Source: Streptomyces sp. NK15101 (lineage in GTDB: Bacteria; Actinomycetota; Actinomycetes; Streptomycetales; Streptomycetaceae). Taken from it: a stretch of 64,000 bases of DNA. The stretch spans positions 1 to 64,000 of the forward strand of contig NZ_JAINVG010000021.1 in NCBI RefSeq assembly GCF_020400725.1. Direction: 5' to 3'. Position 1 is the stretch's first letter. Every line of letters begins with the position of its first letter. The position numbers and the translations under genes were made by a program. Shown here in pieces: positions 41,888 to 50,763 of this stretch. The notes below the pieces were generated by a model, which was not told the DNA's origin, made no database searches, and was given only the letters and a program-made list of their open reading frames with translations.

Positions 41888-43009
41888 ATGCTGCGGGGCG
41901 GGACTGTCGCAAGGCGCTTCACGATCTTGTACGCCACGGGGTTCCTCGGGTCCGGGATCGTGCTGCTCGCCCTGACCCACCTGGTGTCCGGCGTCCGGCT
42001 GTCCGCGCCCGCGCCCCCGTCCACGGGCGTCCCGGGCGGTCCGTCCGACCTCGCCGCCGCCCGGCAGGAGATCCGGGATCTGCAGACGCAGCTCGCGGAC
42101 CTGCACGGGCAGCAGCAGGACCGGTGGGTCGTCGCCTCGCTCGTCGCCCTGGTGGTGACGGCGGGCCTCTCGCTCCTGCTCGGGCGCGTCCTGGCCGGCC
42201 GGGTCCTGCGCCCGCTGAGGCTCATCACCGCGGCGACGCGGCGGATCTCCGCGGAGAACCTGCACGAGCGGCTCGCGGTGACCGGTCCTGCCGACGAGGT
42301 GAAGGAGCTCGCCGACACGGTCGACGGCCTCCTCGAACGTCTGGAGTCGTCGTTCGTCGCGCAGCGCCGCTTCGTCGGCAACGCCTCGCACGAGCTGCGC
42401 ACGCCGCTGGCGACGATGCGGGCGTCGCTGGACGTGGCCGTCGCCAAGCCGGAGCCCGCCGCGCAGACCCTCGCGCTCGCCGGCCGCCTCCGGACCGAGC
42501 TGGACCGCGTGGACCACCTGCTCGACGGCTTCCTCCTCCTCGCCCGTGCCGAGCACGGCGCCTTCGCCGACCGGACGCTCCTGTCGCTGGGCGAGCTGGC
42601 GCGGGAGGCGCTGGGTGCCCGGGCCCCCGACATCGCCGCGAAGGCCCTGGCCCTCCGCACCGAGGTCCGGTCGGCGGCTTGGACGCGGGGCGGCGCGGCG
42701 CTCCTGTCCCGGCTGGTGCAGAACCTCGTCGACAACGCGATCGTGCACAACGAGGAGAGCGGCTGGATCCGGGTCACCGCCGACGGCGACGGCTCCGGGG
42801 CCCGGCTGGTCGTCGAGACCGGTGGGCGCGTCCTGGACCAGGGCGAAGTCGACCGGCTGGGACGGCCGTTCGAGCGGCTGGGCACCGCCCGCACGGGCTC
42901 GGAGGGGAGTTCGGGCCTGGGGTTGTCGATCGTGGCCGCGATCGTCGCCGCGCACGGCGGCCGTCTCGTCCTGCGGCCCGTCCGGAGGGCGGCCTGCGCG
43001 TCGCGGTGA
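41888..43009 (+). CDS. sensor histidine kinase with C-terminal frameshift
   Basis: A 373-aa kinase: two membrane helices (about 12-33 and 80-102), HAMP, phospho-acceptor ASHELRTPL (His168), N-box QNLVDNAIVHNE and GLGLSIVAAIVAAHGGRL. After LVLR the frame ends in PVRRAACASR and stops at 43009. One extra base between 42976 and 42977 would restore ARPEGGLRVAVTLP and lead to the TGA at 43063, which overlaps the response-regulator GTG (GTGA). So a single base has been lost, or misread in sequencing. The missing part is only the last strand of the ATPase domain; activity may be reduced. Confidence 0.85.
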   Translation: MLRGGTVARRFTILYATGFLGSGIVLLALTHLVSGVRLSAPAPPSTGVPGGPSDLAAARQEIRDLQTQLADLHGQQQDRWVVASLVALVVTAGLSLLLGRVLAGRVLRPLRLITAATRRISAENLHERLAVTGPADEVKELADTVDGLLERLESSFVAQRRFVGNASHELRTPLATMRASLDVAVAKPEPAAQTLALAGRLRTELDRVDHLLDGFLLLARAEHGAFADRTLLSLGELAREALGARAPDIAAKALALRTEVRSAAWTRGGAALLSRLVQNLVDNAIVHNEESGWIRVTADGDGSGARLVVETGGRVLDQGEVDRLGRPFERLGTARTGSEGSSGLGLSIVAAIVAAHGGRLVLRPVRRAACASR

Positions 43010-43061
43010 CGCTGCCGTCGGCCGCCCCGGAGGGTGTCACGGTGACGGCGGAGGTGACGGC

Positions 43062-43733
43062 GTGAGGGTTCTGGTCGTGGAGGACGCGCGGTCGCTCGCC
43101 GAGGTCGTCGCGGAGGGACTGCGGGATCAGGGGATGGCCGTCGACCTCGCGCACGACGGCCTGACGGCCGCCGCCAAGCTGGACGTGAACGCGTACGACG
43201 TGGTGGTCCTCGACCGGGATCTGCCCGGCATCCACGGTGACGCGCTCTGTCAGATGATCACCGGGCGGGACGACCGTCCGACGGTGCTGATGCTGACCGC
43301 GGCCGGGGCGCCCGACGACCGGGTCAGCGGCCTCACCCTCGGGGCGGACGACTACCTCGCCAAGCCCTTCCACTTCCCCGAGCTGGTCCTGCGCGTCCGG
43401 TCCCTCGCCCGCCGCAGGCCGGCCGCCCGGGCCCGTACGCTGCGCGCCGTCGGTCTCGAACTCGACCCGGTGCGCCGCACCGCCCTCCGGGACGGCCGGC
43501 CGCTCGCCCTGTCCGTCAAGGAGTTCGCCGTCCTGGAGGCGCTCCTGCTCGCCAGTCCGGGGTTCCTGAGCGCCGAGGACCTCCTGGAGCAGGTCTGGGA
43601 CGAGAACGCCGATCCGTTCACCAACACCGTGACGGTCACCGTCGGCCGGCTGCGCCGGAAGCTGGGCGGCCCGCCGGTCATCACCACGACGACCGGGGTG
43701 GGCTATCGCATCGCCGACGCACCGGCCGGCTGA
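43062..43733 (+). CDS. OmpR-family response regulator
   Basis: A 223-aa regulator. Receiver domain (1-115) with Glu/Asp at VVEDAR, phospho-acceptor Asp51 in VVLDRDLPG and Lys in LAKPF; winged-helix DNA-binding domain with LSVKEFAVLEALL and TVTVTVGRLRRKLG then GVGYRI. GTG 43062 overlaps the ancestral stop of the kinase gene, so the two were translationally coupled. Targets are not known; the divergent permease is a candidate. Confidence 0.92.
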   Translation: MRVLVVEDARSLAEVVAEGLRDQGMAVDLAHDGLTAAAKLDVNAYDVVVLDRDLPGIHGDALCQMITGRDDRPTVLMLTAAGAPDDRVSGLTLGADDYLAKPFHFPELVLRVRSLARRRPAARARTLRAVGLELDPVRRTALRDGRPLALSVKEFAVLEALLLASPGFLSAEDLLEQVWDENADPFTNTVTVTVGRLRRKLGGPPVITTTTGVGYRIADAPAG

Positions 43734-43782
43734 CGGGGCTGACGGGGCTCCCGCGGCAGCGGCGCGTCCCGCGCGGCTCCCG

Positions 43783-45231
43783 TCACCCCGTCGGCGTGGC
43801 CTCCGCCCCGGGCGTTCCCTCGTGGCGGCGGGCCAGTGCGCTGAGGGCGGCGGCGAGGAGTGCGCAGAGGGCGGCGGCGAGCCAGACGGCGCGGTAGCCG
43901 TTCTCGCCGGGCTGCCCGGTGGCCGTGGAGGTGAACGCGCCCAGGAGCGAGGCGAAGACGCCGCCGGCGACCGCGCCTCCCAGGGTCTTGACGTTGTTGT
44001 AGAGGGCGGCCGCGATGCCGGTGCGGGACGGCTCCGAGGCTTCGACGATCACCGTGGGCATGGCGCCGAGCGCCAGGCCGATGCCCAGGCCGAGGAAGAA
44101 GGATCCCGCCGCCATGTGCCACACCTCGTCGTGGAACACGGCGTACTGGAGGAACGCCGTGGCGACCAGGACGAACGCCCCGACCAGGGCCGGGCGGTAG
44201 CCGATGCGCCGCGCGACGGCCGCGGTGGCGAAGGAGCCGAGCACGGCGGCGACGTAGCCCGGCAGCGAGACGAGCGAGATCGCCAGGGCGGACATGGCGA
44301 ATCCGTACCCGGTGGCCGCCGGATCGGCGGCGAAGAAGGTGGCGTTGGGTGCCTGGCTGCCGAAGTAGAAGATGCCGAAGAGGAACGCCCCCAGGTAGAA
44401 GGGGGCCGCCTCGCGGCCGGCGAGGGCCCGCAGATCCACCAGCGGCTCCGCGGCGCGCAGTTCCACGAGGACCCAGGCGGTCAGCAGTGCGGCCGCGAGG
44501 GCGAGCGGGCCGAGGACCGCGGGCCTGCCCCAGCCTCCGTCCTCCGCGGCGCCGACGCCGCTCAGCAGGGCGAGCACGGCCGTGCCGAGCAGCGTCACCC
44601 CGGGCCAGTCGACCCGGCCGCTCGCCCGCCGGGCGGACTCGGGCACGGCGACGAAGGAGACGGGTACGCAGATCAGGGCGAGCACCGCCGGTACGAGGAG
44701 GACCGGCCGCAGGTCGCCCACGGCGGAGTGGAGCAGGCCCATCGCCACGCCGCCCGCCAGGGAGCCGAGGGCGAGCGAACCGACCAGGAGGGCGATGGCC
44801 CGCCGCGCCTCCGCCACGGGGAGCCGGTCCCGTACGAGGGCGATCTCCAGGGGCAGCAGTGCGGCGAGCGGCCCTTGGAGGAGCCTTCCGGCGAGCACCA
44901 GCGGATAGTGGTCCGCGAGCGCCACGAGCAGGGTGCCGGCCGCGGTCAGGGCGAGCGCGATCCGGAGCATGCGCCGGTGGCCGTGGAGGTCGCCGAGGCG
45001 TCCGAACAGCGGCACGCACACGGCGGCCGCGAGGAGTTGGACCGAGACGATCCAGTTGGTGTCGACGGCGTCGACGCCGAGGTGCGCGGCGAGGTCGGGC
45101 AGGAGCGGGGCGATCCCGGCCTGCACGACACCGCTGGTGATCTCGAAGAAGACGAGCAGGCCGACGACGGCGGTGACGGCGGGTGCGGACCGCTTCGTGA
45201 CCGGTCCTCTCGGACTGGTGGTGTGGGTCAT
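43783..45231 (-). CDS. MFS transporter (14-TMS drug/metabolite exporter)
   Basis: A 482-aa transporter. FFEITSGVVQAGIAPLLPDL at helix 1, PLFGRLGDLHGHRRML (motif A) and LLPLEIALVRDRLP; about 14 helices with central linker. AGGAG lies 5 nt from ATG 45231; GTG 45237 overlaps the peptidase stop. It is downstream of the M20 gene in one operon, suggesting that it moves the substrate or product of the M20 enzyme. Confidence 0.88.
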   Translation of the reverse strand: MTHTTSPRGPVTKRSAPAVTAVVGLLVFFEITSGVVQAGIAPLLPDLAAHLGVDAVDTNWIVSVQLLAAAVCVPLFGRLGDLHGHRRMLRIALALTAAGTLLVALADHYPLVLAGRLLQGPLAALLPLEIALVRDRLPVAEARRAIALLVGSLALGSLAGGVAMGLLHSAVGDLRPVLLVPAVLALICVPVSFVAVPESARRASGRVDWPGVTLLGTAVLALLSGVGAAEDGGWGRPAVLGPLALAAALLTAWVLVELRAAEPLVDLRALAGREAAPFYLGAFLFGIFYFGSQAPNATFFAADPAATGYGFAMSALAISLVSLPGYVAAVLGSFATAAVARRIGYRPALVGAFVLVATAFLQYAVFHDEVWHMAAGSFFLGLGIGLALGAMPTVIVEASEPSRTGIAAALYNNVKTLGGAVAGGVFASLLGAFTSTATGQPGENGYRAVWLAAALCALLAAALSALARRHEGTPGAEATPTG

Positions 45232-45233
45232 CG

Positions 45234-46481
45234 TCACTCCTGCGCGGTGGGGGCGGCCGGGTCGGCGACCGCGGAAGGGGCATCGGCGGTGGCGAGGGCG
45301 AGCCGCCGGACGGCGAGGCCGGCCAGGAGGGCCGCGGCGTGGGGCAGCGCGCCGTCGTCGTAGACGGCCTGGGGCGAGTGGTTCATCGGGGCGGTGCCGG
45401 GGTCGGTGCCGGGCGGGCAGGCACCGAGTCCGAGGAACGCCCCGGGCACCTCGCGCAGGACGAAGGAGAAGTCCTCCGAGCCGGCCAGCGGGGTGGGGGC
45501 GGGGAGGACCCGGTCCTCGCCGAGGACGTCCCGGGCGGCGGCGAGGGCGAACGCGGCCTCGCCGTCGTGGTTGACGGTCGGCGGGTACTGGTGGACGTAG
45601 TCGATGTCCGCGCGGACGCCGTGGGCGGCGGCGATGCCGTGCACGGTCCGTTCGAACGCCGCGCGGACGGTGGCCCGCGAGGCGTCGGAGAAGGTCCGGA
45701 CGGTGGCCGAGAAGCGGCCCGACTCCGGGATGACGTTGGGCGCGGTGCCGGCCTCCAGGCGGCCGACCGTGACGACGGCCGGGTCGAAGATGTCGATCTC
45801 GCGGGTGACCAGGGTCTGCAGGGCGGTGACCATCGCGCACAGCGCGGGCACGGGGTCGGTGGCCGCGTGCGGCGACGAGCCGTGGCCGCCCTCGCCGCGC
45901 ACGGTGACGTGGACCGTGTCGGAGGCCGCGAGCATGGGGCCCGGCCGGGTGGCCGCGAAGCCGGTGGGGGCGCCCCGGGAGACGACGTGCAGCGCGTACG
46001 CGGCGACGACCCGCTCTCCCGCGGCGTCGAGCACCCCCTCGTCGATCATGATCCTGGCGCCGCCCTGCCCCTCCTCGCCCGGCTGGAACATGAACACCAC
46101 GTCGCCGGCGAGCTCTTCGCGGCGGGCCGCCAGGAGGTGCGCGGCTCCGACGAGTCCGGCGGTGTGCAGGTCGTGTCCGCAGGCGTGCATCCGGCCGTCG
46201 AGGGCGGAGGCGTACGGGAGGCCGGTGTCCTCCCGGACGGGGAGGGCGTCCATGTCGCCCCGCAGCAGGACCGCCGGGCCGGGGCGTCCGCCGCGCAGGA
46301 CGGCCGTGACCGAGGTGAGGGCCCGGCCGGGGGTGATCTCCAGGCCCAGTCCGTCGAGGGCGGCGATCACCTTCGCCTGGGTGAGGGGAAGGTCGAGGCC
46401 CAGCTCCGGCTCCTGGTGCAGGGAGTGGCGCAGTGCGGTGAGGACGGGTGCGAGGGCGTGTGCGTCGTGCAGCAGATCCAT
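45234..46481 (-). CDS. M20D-family amidohydrolase/carboxypeptidase
   Basis: A 415-aa metal-dependent amidohydrolase. RGDMDALPV and MHACGHDLHTAG give the first metal site; FQPGEEGQGGA the catalytic Glu; GGHGSSPHAATDPV the dimerisation domain region; PLAGSEDFSF the final metal ligand area. Family members split N-acyl amino acids, hippurate or IAA conjugates. ATG 46481 is chosen (alternatives up to 46508 overlap the divergent gene). Operon with an MFS gene; divergent from an Lrp-type regulator, which probably controls both. Confidence 0.9.
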   Translation of the reverse strand: MDLLHDAHALAPVLTALRHSLHQEPELGLDLPLTQAKVIAALDGLGLEITPGRALTSVTAVLRGGRPGPAVLLRGDMDALPVREDTGLPYASALDGRMHACGHDLHTAGLVGAAHLLAARREELAGDVVFMFQPGEEGQGGARIMIDEGVLDAAGERVVAAYALHVVSRGAPTGFAATRPGPMLAASDTVHVTVRGEGGHGSSPHAATDPVPALCAMVTALQTLVTREIDIFDPAVVTVGRLEAGTAPNVIPESGRFSATVRTFSDASRATVRAAFERTVHGIAAAHGVRADIDYVHQYPPTVNHDGEAAFALAAARDVLGEDRVLPAPTPLAGSEDFSFVLREVPGAFLGLGACPPGTDPGTAPMNHSPQAVYDDGALPHAAALLAGLAVRRLALATADAPSAVADPAAPTAQE

Positions 46482-46540
46482 GGGGGGTATCGTGGCCATC
46501 CGCATCAATGACGGAGATCATCCGCAGGAAACCACCATCC

Positions 46541-47701
46541 ATGAGTATTCCTCTGCTGGAATCGTCCACCGCCTCCGACGTTCTCGACGAGCTCGACCAT
46601 CTTCTGATCACGGCGCTGCAGACCTCGCCGAGGGCCCGGTGGGAGCAGATCGGCGCGGCCGTCGGCGTGGAGGCCTCCACGGCGGCGCGCCGCTGGAAGC
46701 GGCTGACCGAGGCGGGTCACGCCTGGATGAGCTGTCACCCCGCGGGGATCGGGCCCACTCCGCCGACCGTGGCGGTCATCGAGGTCGACTGCGTCTCCGG
46801 CAGGCTGCACGAGGTGGCAGCCGCCATCGTGGACGACCCGCACCTCATCACCATCGACCACGTCACCGGCTCGCGGGACCTGGTCCTCACCGCGGCGTTC
46901 CCCGACCAGGCGGCGCTCGCCCGCTATGTGGGCCTCCGCCTGGAGGCGCTTCCCGGGGTGGCCGCGACCCGGTCGCAGATCGCCTCCACCGTGCACGCCG
47001 TCGGCAGCCGCTGGCGCCTGGACCGGCTCGCTCCGGGAAGCCGGAAGAACCTGGCGCAGGACGCGTCCGGCGGGAGCACCGGCATCGGCCGGGGCCTGTC
47101 CTCCGCCGACGACCTCGACCACCGTCTGCTCGCCCTGCTGGCACAGGACTGCCGGCAGTCGGTCGCCGCCCTCGCCCGGAGCAGCGGGGCCAGCGCGAGC
47201 ACGGTGCGGCGGCGGCTCGACCGCTTCCACCGCGCGGACGCCCTCGTCTACCGCTGCGAGGTGGCCCGCTGCCTCTCCGGCTGGCCGGTCGCGGTCACCT
47301 TCTGGGGCGTGGCGCCGCCCGACGCGACGGCCCGGATCACCGCGCAGCTCGTCACCCAGCGCGAGACGCGCCTCTGCGCCTCCCTCTCCGGCCCGCACAA
47401 CCTGCTGCTGACCGTCTGGCTGCGCTCCGTGGAGGACCTGCCGTCCTTCGAGGCCCGCCTGTACGCACGCTTCCCCGAACTCACCGTCGCCGACCGGGCC
47501 GTGACGCTCTGGCCCCTCAAGCTGGCCGGTCAGATCCTCGATCCGCGGGGCCGCCGCATCCGGGGCGTACCCGTGGCCTTCTGGCACGACCCGGCCGCCG
47601 AACGCTCGGAGGCGGACCTGATCCGCCGGCTCGCCACGCCGCGCGCGGAGCCGGCGGCGGCCCACTCGGGGGACCTCGGCCGTCGCTCACCGTCGGTGTG
47701 A
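46541..47701 (+). CDS. Lrp/AsnC-family regulator with two HTH units
   Basis: A 386-aa double-length Lrp/AsnC protein. First unit: LDHLLITALQTSPRARWEQIGAAV and STAARRWKRLTEAG; second unit: LDHRLLALLAQDCRQSVAALARSSG and STVRRRLDRFH; each is followed by a RAM-like ligand domain. Such fused regulators often control a neighbouring peptidase/exporter operon in response to an amino acid or conjugate. ATG 46541 is preferred; ATG 46508 is possible but overlaps longer forms of the divergent gene. Confidence 0.88.
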   Translation: MSIPLLESSTASDVLDELDHLLITALQTSPRARWEQIGAAVGVEASTAARRWKRLTEAGHAWMSCHPAGIGPTPPTVAVIEVDCVSGRLHEVAAAIVDDPHLITIDHVTGSRDLVLTAAFPDQAALARYVGLRLEALPGVAATRSQIASTVHAVGSRWRLDRLAPGSRKNLAQDASGGSTGIGRGLSSADDLDHRLLALLAQDCRQSVAALARSSGASASTVRRRLDRFHRADALVYRCEVARCLSGWPVAVTFWGVAPPDATARITAQLVTQRETRLCASLSGPHNLLLTVWLRSVEDLPSFEARLYARFPELTVADRAVTLWPLKLAGQILDPRGRRIRGVPVAFWHDPAAERSEADLIRRLATPRAEPAAAHSGDLGRRSPSV

Positions 47702-47740
47702 GGACGAGCCGCTCCCACAGGCCCGCGGGGCCGGCCCGTC

Positions 47741-47813
47741 CGCCCTCACCGAGGCCGCGAGGAGGCGGCGCCGGTCGTCGGGGCGGACGCCGACGAGTCC
47801 GTCGGTGAGGGCG
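47741..47813 (+). promoter_or_regulatory. long structured hairpin upstream of the LRV gene
   Basis: CGCCCTCACCGA (47741-47752) and TCGGTGAGGGCG (47802-47813) are perfect 12-bp arms; the 49-nt loop holds a second hairpin, CGTCGG/CCGACG. It may terminate the Lrp-gene mRNA or be a leader element for the next gene. The rest of 47702-47961 shows no gene. Confidence 0.5.
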
Positions 47814-47961
47814 GGGGCTCGCCGGCCCGGCGTAGTGCGCGACCGCTCCCGCCGCACACGGGCCTTCCCCACACCCGCACACCGACGATATGGGGTGGAC
47901 TCACCGACCACCCGTGTTGTTGCATCGGGCGACGGAACACCGAACCGCCGAGGAGGAACGG

Positions 47962-49428
47962 GTGCGGGACGCGCTGCTGGGGCTGGCCGAGAATCCGGCG
48001 CTGACCACCGAGTTGTTCGACCGGCTCGTGGCGGGTGGCGAAGAGGACGTCCTGCACGCACTGGCAGGGCGCGAGCAGCTGAGCACCGATCAGGTCAGAA
48101 CCCTGCTCGCCGTCGGCGACCCCACGCTCACCTGCCGCCTGGTGCGGCTCGGGCTGGTCCCGTGGTCCGACGTTCCCGAAGGCCACCCCGGACGCGCTCT
48201 GGACGCGGTACTCGGCGGGGCGGCTCCGCCTGCCGCCTGGTGGGAAGCCGCCGCCGACCCCGCCGCCGAAGTACGACAGGAAGTCGCCTACGAGCCCGAC
48301 GCACCCGCCGAGGTGCTCGCCGCCCTCGCCGACGACGCGGACCCGAGGGTCGTGAAGAGCGCCGCCGGGAACTCGTGCCTCCCGCCCGCGCTGCTCCCAC
48401 GGCTCGCCCGCCACCCCAGTACCGCCGTACGAGAGGCCGTCGCCGGCAACGAGAACGCGCCGGCCGCGCTCCTCGCCGAACTCCTCGCCGACGGCGGGCA
48501 TCCGGCTCCGACCCGTTGCGGCGCCTGCCACCGGCGCGAAGCCGCCTGCGCCGACCACGCGCCCGGCGTGCGGCGCGTACGGTTGACGGCGGCCTGCCAT
48601 CCGGCCGTGCCGCCGGCGGGACTCGCCGCATTCCTGGACGCTCCCGAGGTCTATGCGGTCACGACGTTCGCGGCGCGCACCGACCTCCCGGCCGGCTTCC
48701 TCGACCGGCTCGCCGAACACCCGGCCGCCGACGTCCGCGCCGTGGTCGCCGCCAACCCCGCCGTCCGCGAACCCCTTCTGCGCACGCTCGCCTCCGACCT
48801 CGATCCGGAGGTCCGCCGGGCCGTCGCCGAGAACCCCGCCGTCCCGCTCGACCTGCTCGTCACCGTCGCCTCGCACGAACGGCTGCCAGACGAGCCGGTG
48901 CCCCGCGTCGAAGCTGCCACGGATGCCGAGGTCCGCTCTCTCGCCGCCAGCCGGGTGGCGCAGGTCAGGGCGCTCGTCGCCGACCGGACCCGGCTTCCGG
49001 ACGACCTCGCCGAGCAGCTCGCCGCCGACCCGGACTCGGGGGTGGCCCGGCGGATCGCGGCCCGCCCGGAAACAGCTCCCCGGAAGCTCGCCGAACTGCT
49101 GGAGCGTCACGGGCCCGCGGTCTTCGGCTCCGTCACCCGCCACCCCGGCTGCCCCGCCGCCCTGTTGCACCGCGTGGCGGCGCACCCGACCGTCGGCCGC
49201 CGCGTCCTGCGGGACATCGCCCGCCACCCGGCCGCGTCCGCGGAGACGCTGCTGCTCTGCCTGGTGGCCGAGGACCCGGACGTACGACGGTACGCGGCCG
49301 CCCACCCGGCCCTCCCGGTAACGGTCCTGGAGTCCCTGTTGCAGGGTCCCGACGAGACGCTCGCCGGCGCCGCCGCCGAGAATCAGGCGCTGCCGGTGAC
49401 GCTGATGGAACGGATCGTCGCCGGATGA
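47962..49428 (+). CDS. leucine-rich-repeat-variant (LRV) protein with Cys4 site
   Basis: A 488-aa repeat protein of LRV/HEAT-like units (NPALTTELFDRLV, DADPRVVKSAAGN, HPAADVRAVVAANPAV, DPEVRRAVAENPAVP, PDVRRYAAAHPALP). Cys186-x2-Cys189-x6-Cys196-x15-Cys212 (RCGACHRREAAC then ACHP) fits the [4Fe-4S] motif described for an LRV protein of Azotobacter. GAGGAGG precedes GTG 47962; an upstream ATG at 47890 lacks a ribosome-binding site. ATGA overlap with peptidase E downstream. Role unknown. Confidence 0.82.
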   Translation: MRDALLGLAENPALTTELFDRLVAGGEEDVLHALAGREQLSTDQVRTLLAVGDPTLTCRLVRLGLVPWSDVPEGHPGRALDAVLGGAAPPAAWWEAAADPAAEVRQEVAYEPDAPAEVLAALADDADPRVVKSAAGNSCLPPALLPRLARHPSTAVREAVAGNENAPAALLAELLADGGHPAPTRCGACHRREAACADHAPGVRRVRLTAACHPAVPPAGLAAFLDAPEVYAVTTFAARTDLPAGFLDRLAEHPAADVRAVVAANPAVREPLLRTLASDLDPEVRRAVAENPAVPLDLLVTVASHERLPDEPVPRVEAATDAEVRSLAASRVAQVRALVADRTRLPDDLAEQLAADPDSGVARRIAARPETAPRKLAELLERHGPAVFGSVTRHPGCPAALLHRVAAHPTVGRRVLRDIARHPAASAETLLLCLVAEDPDVRRYAAAHPALPVTVLESLLQGPDETLAGAAAENQALPVTLMERIVAG

Positions 49429-50177
49429 GCCGGCGCTCCGGGCACGGTTCTCGTCTCGTTCTGCTCGGTGGTGGTTTCTCCACCGACGACGACGGTCTGC
49501 TGGACGACTGGGTGCTGGGTCAGGTGGCCTGCGACAGGCCCAAGGTCTGTTTCGTCCCCACGGCCAGTGGGGACGCCCCCGGCTACGTCGAGCGGTTCCT
49601 CGCGGCGTACCGGTCACGCCGCTGTGAACCCGGTGTGCTCTCCCTGTTCCGGCGCGAGCTCGACGACGACGGTCTGCGGTTTTTCCTGCTCTCTCAGGAC
49701 GTCGTGTACGTGGGCGGGGGCAACACCGCGAACCTGCTCGCGGTGTGGCGGGCGCACGGCGTGGACCGCCTGCTGCGCGAGGCCTACGACCGCGGCACCC
49801 TGCTGTGCGGGATCAGCGCCGGTGCCAACTGCTGGGCCGAGGGATCGCACACCGACTCCTTCGGGCCGCTGACGCATCTGGCCGACGGCCTCGGGCTGCT
49901 GCCCGGCTCGGTCTGCCCCCACTACGACAGCGAGCCGGGACGGCGCGCCTCCTATCGGGCGGCCGTGGCGGCCGGCGCGCTTCCCGGCGGCTGGGCGGTG
50001 GAGGACGGCGTCGGCGTCCTCTTCACGGACGGCCTGCCGACGGACGCGGTGAGCCGCGCCCCGCAGGCCCGGCTGTACCGGGTGGAGCCGGACGAGGACG
50101 GCGGAGTGAGGGAGCGGGCCCTGCCCTGCCGTCTTCTCGGCGCCCCTCCCCCCGGGTTCACCCGCAGCGGTACGTGA
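49425..50177 (+). CDS. peptidase E-like S51 serine peptidase
   Basis: A 250-aa class-I glutamine-amidotransferase-like fold enzyme. VYVGGGNTANLLAVWR and LLCGISAGANCWAEGS (Ser nucleophile elbow) followed by PHYDSEPGRRASY (His) match the S51 family, cytosolic dipeptidases that prefer N-terminal Asp, and cyanophycinase relatives. Its start overlaps the LRV stop. Converges on the 50.16-50.76 kb gene with a 20-bp overlap. Confidence 0.9.
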   Translation: MSRRSGHGSRLVLLGGGFSTDDDGLLDDWVLGQVACDRPKVCFVPTASGDAPGYVERFLAAYRSRRCEPGVLSLFRRELDDDGLRFFLLSQDVVYVGGGNTANLLAVWRAHGVDRLLREAYDRGTLLCGISAGANCWAEGSHTDSFGPLTHLADGLGLLPGSVCPHYDSEPGRRASYRAAVAAGALPGGWAVEDGVGVLFTDGLPTDAVSRAPQARLYRVEPDEDGGVRERALPCRLLGAPPPGFTRSGT

Positions 50178-50763
50178 AGCCGCCCTCCGCCGTGTGGCTG
50201 GAGGGGGACGTGATCACCAGACGGGCCACGGCACGGTGGGTTCCCCGGCCCTGGAAGGTCCACAGGAGGTGCAGCCGGGCCTCCTCCTGACCTCGGGCCA
50301 GGGTCTCGCGCAGGGGCGCCGAGCGGGTGCCGTCGCTGCGTTCCCAGTGGTACGTGAGGGTGCCCGGACGGCCGTCGGTGCGTACGACGCCCAGCACGTT
50401 CGCCGTGCCGTCGCAGCCGAGCGGCCCTTCGGGCGCGGTGACCGCGACGGATCGGACCGCGACCCGGGGGCCGTACTCGCGCCAGGCGAGGAGGGCCAGG
50501 ACGACGAGCAGGATCACCGCCGCGGGCACGTACCGGAGCGGCCGGCGCCCGCGGGGCCGGCCGGGCGGTGGGGCGCCGGGCAGGGTGCCGTGCCAGATCT
50601 GGGCCGCCGTCGGGGTGTTCTCGGCGCGCCGGACGGCGGCCGCGGTCACTCCCGGGCCGAAGCGCAGCACTTCGCCCTCGACGCGGTCGGGTGTGGGGTC
50701 CGGTGTCGGGCCCTCGAACCAGTGGCTGCCCAGTTCGGTGGCGCTGTAGTCGTCGTCGTTCAC
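50158..50763 (-). CDS. single-pass membrane protein of the Ser/Thr-kinase operon
   Basis: A 201-aa protein with an acidic N-terminal part (DDDYSATELGSHWFEGPTPD), one membrane helix (about 95-112, YVPAAVILLVVLALLAW) and an extracellular domain with two cysteines (LGCDGT, TYRCG). GTG 50763 overlaps the kinase stop. The external domain resembles the kinase C-terminal external domain in pattern (sugar/ligand-like beta sandwich), so it may be a partner sensor. Family not named. Confidence 0.75.
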   Translation of the reverse strand: MNDDDYSATELGSHWFEGPTPDPTPDRVEGEVLRFGPGVTAAAVRRAENTPTAAQIWHGTLPGAPPPGRPRGRRPLRYVPAAVILLVVLALLAWREYGPRVAVRSVAVTAPEGPLGCDGTANVLGVVRTDGRPGTLTYHWERSDGTRSAPLRETLARGQEEARLHLLWTFQGRGTHRAVARLVITSPSSHTAEGGFTYRCG

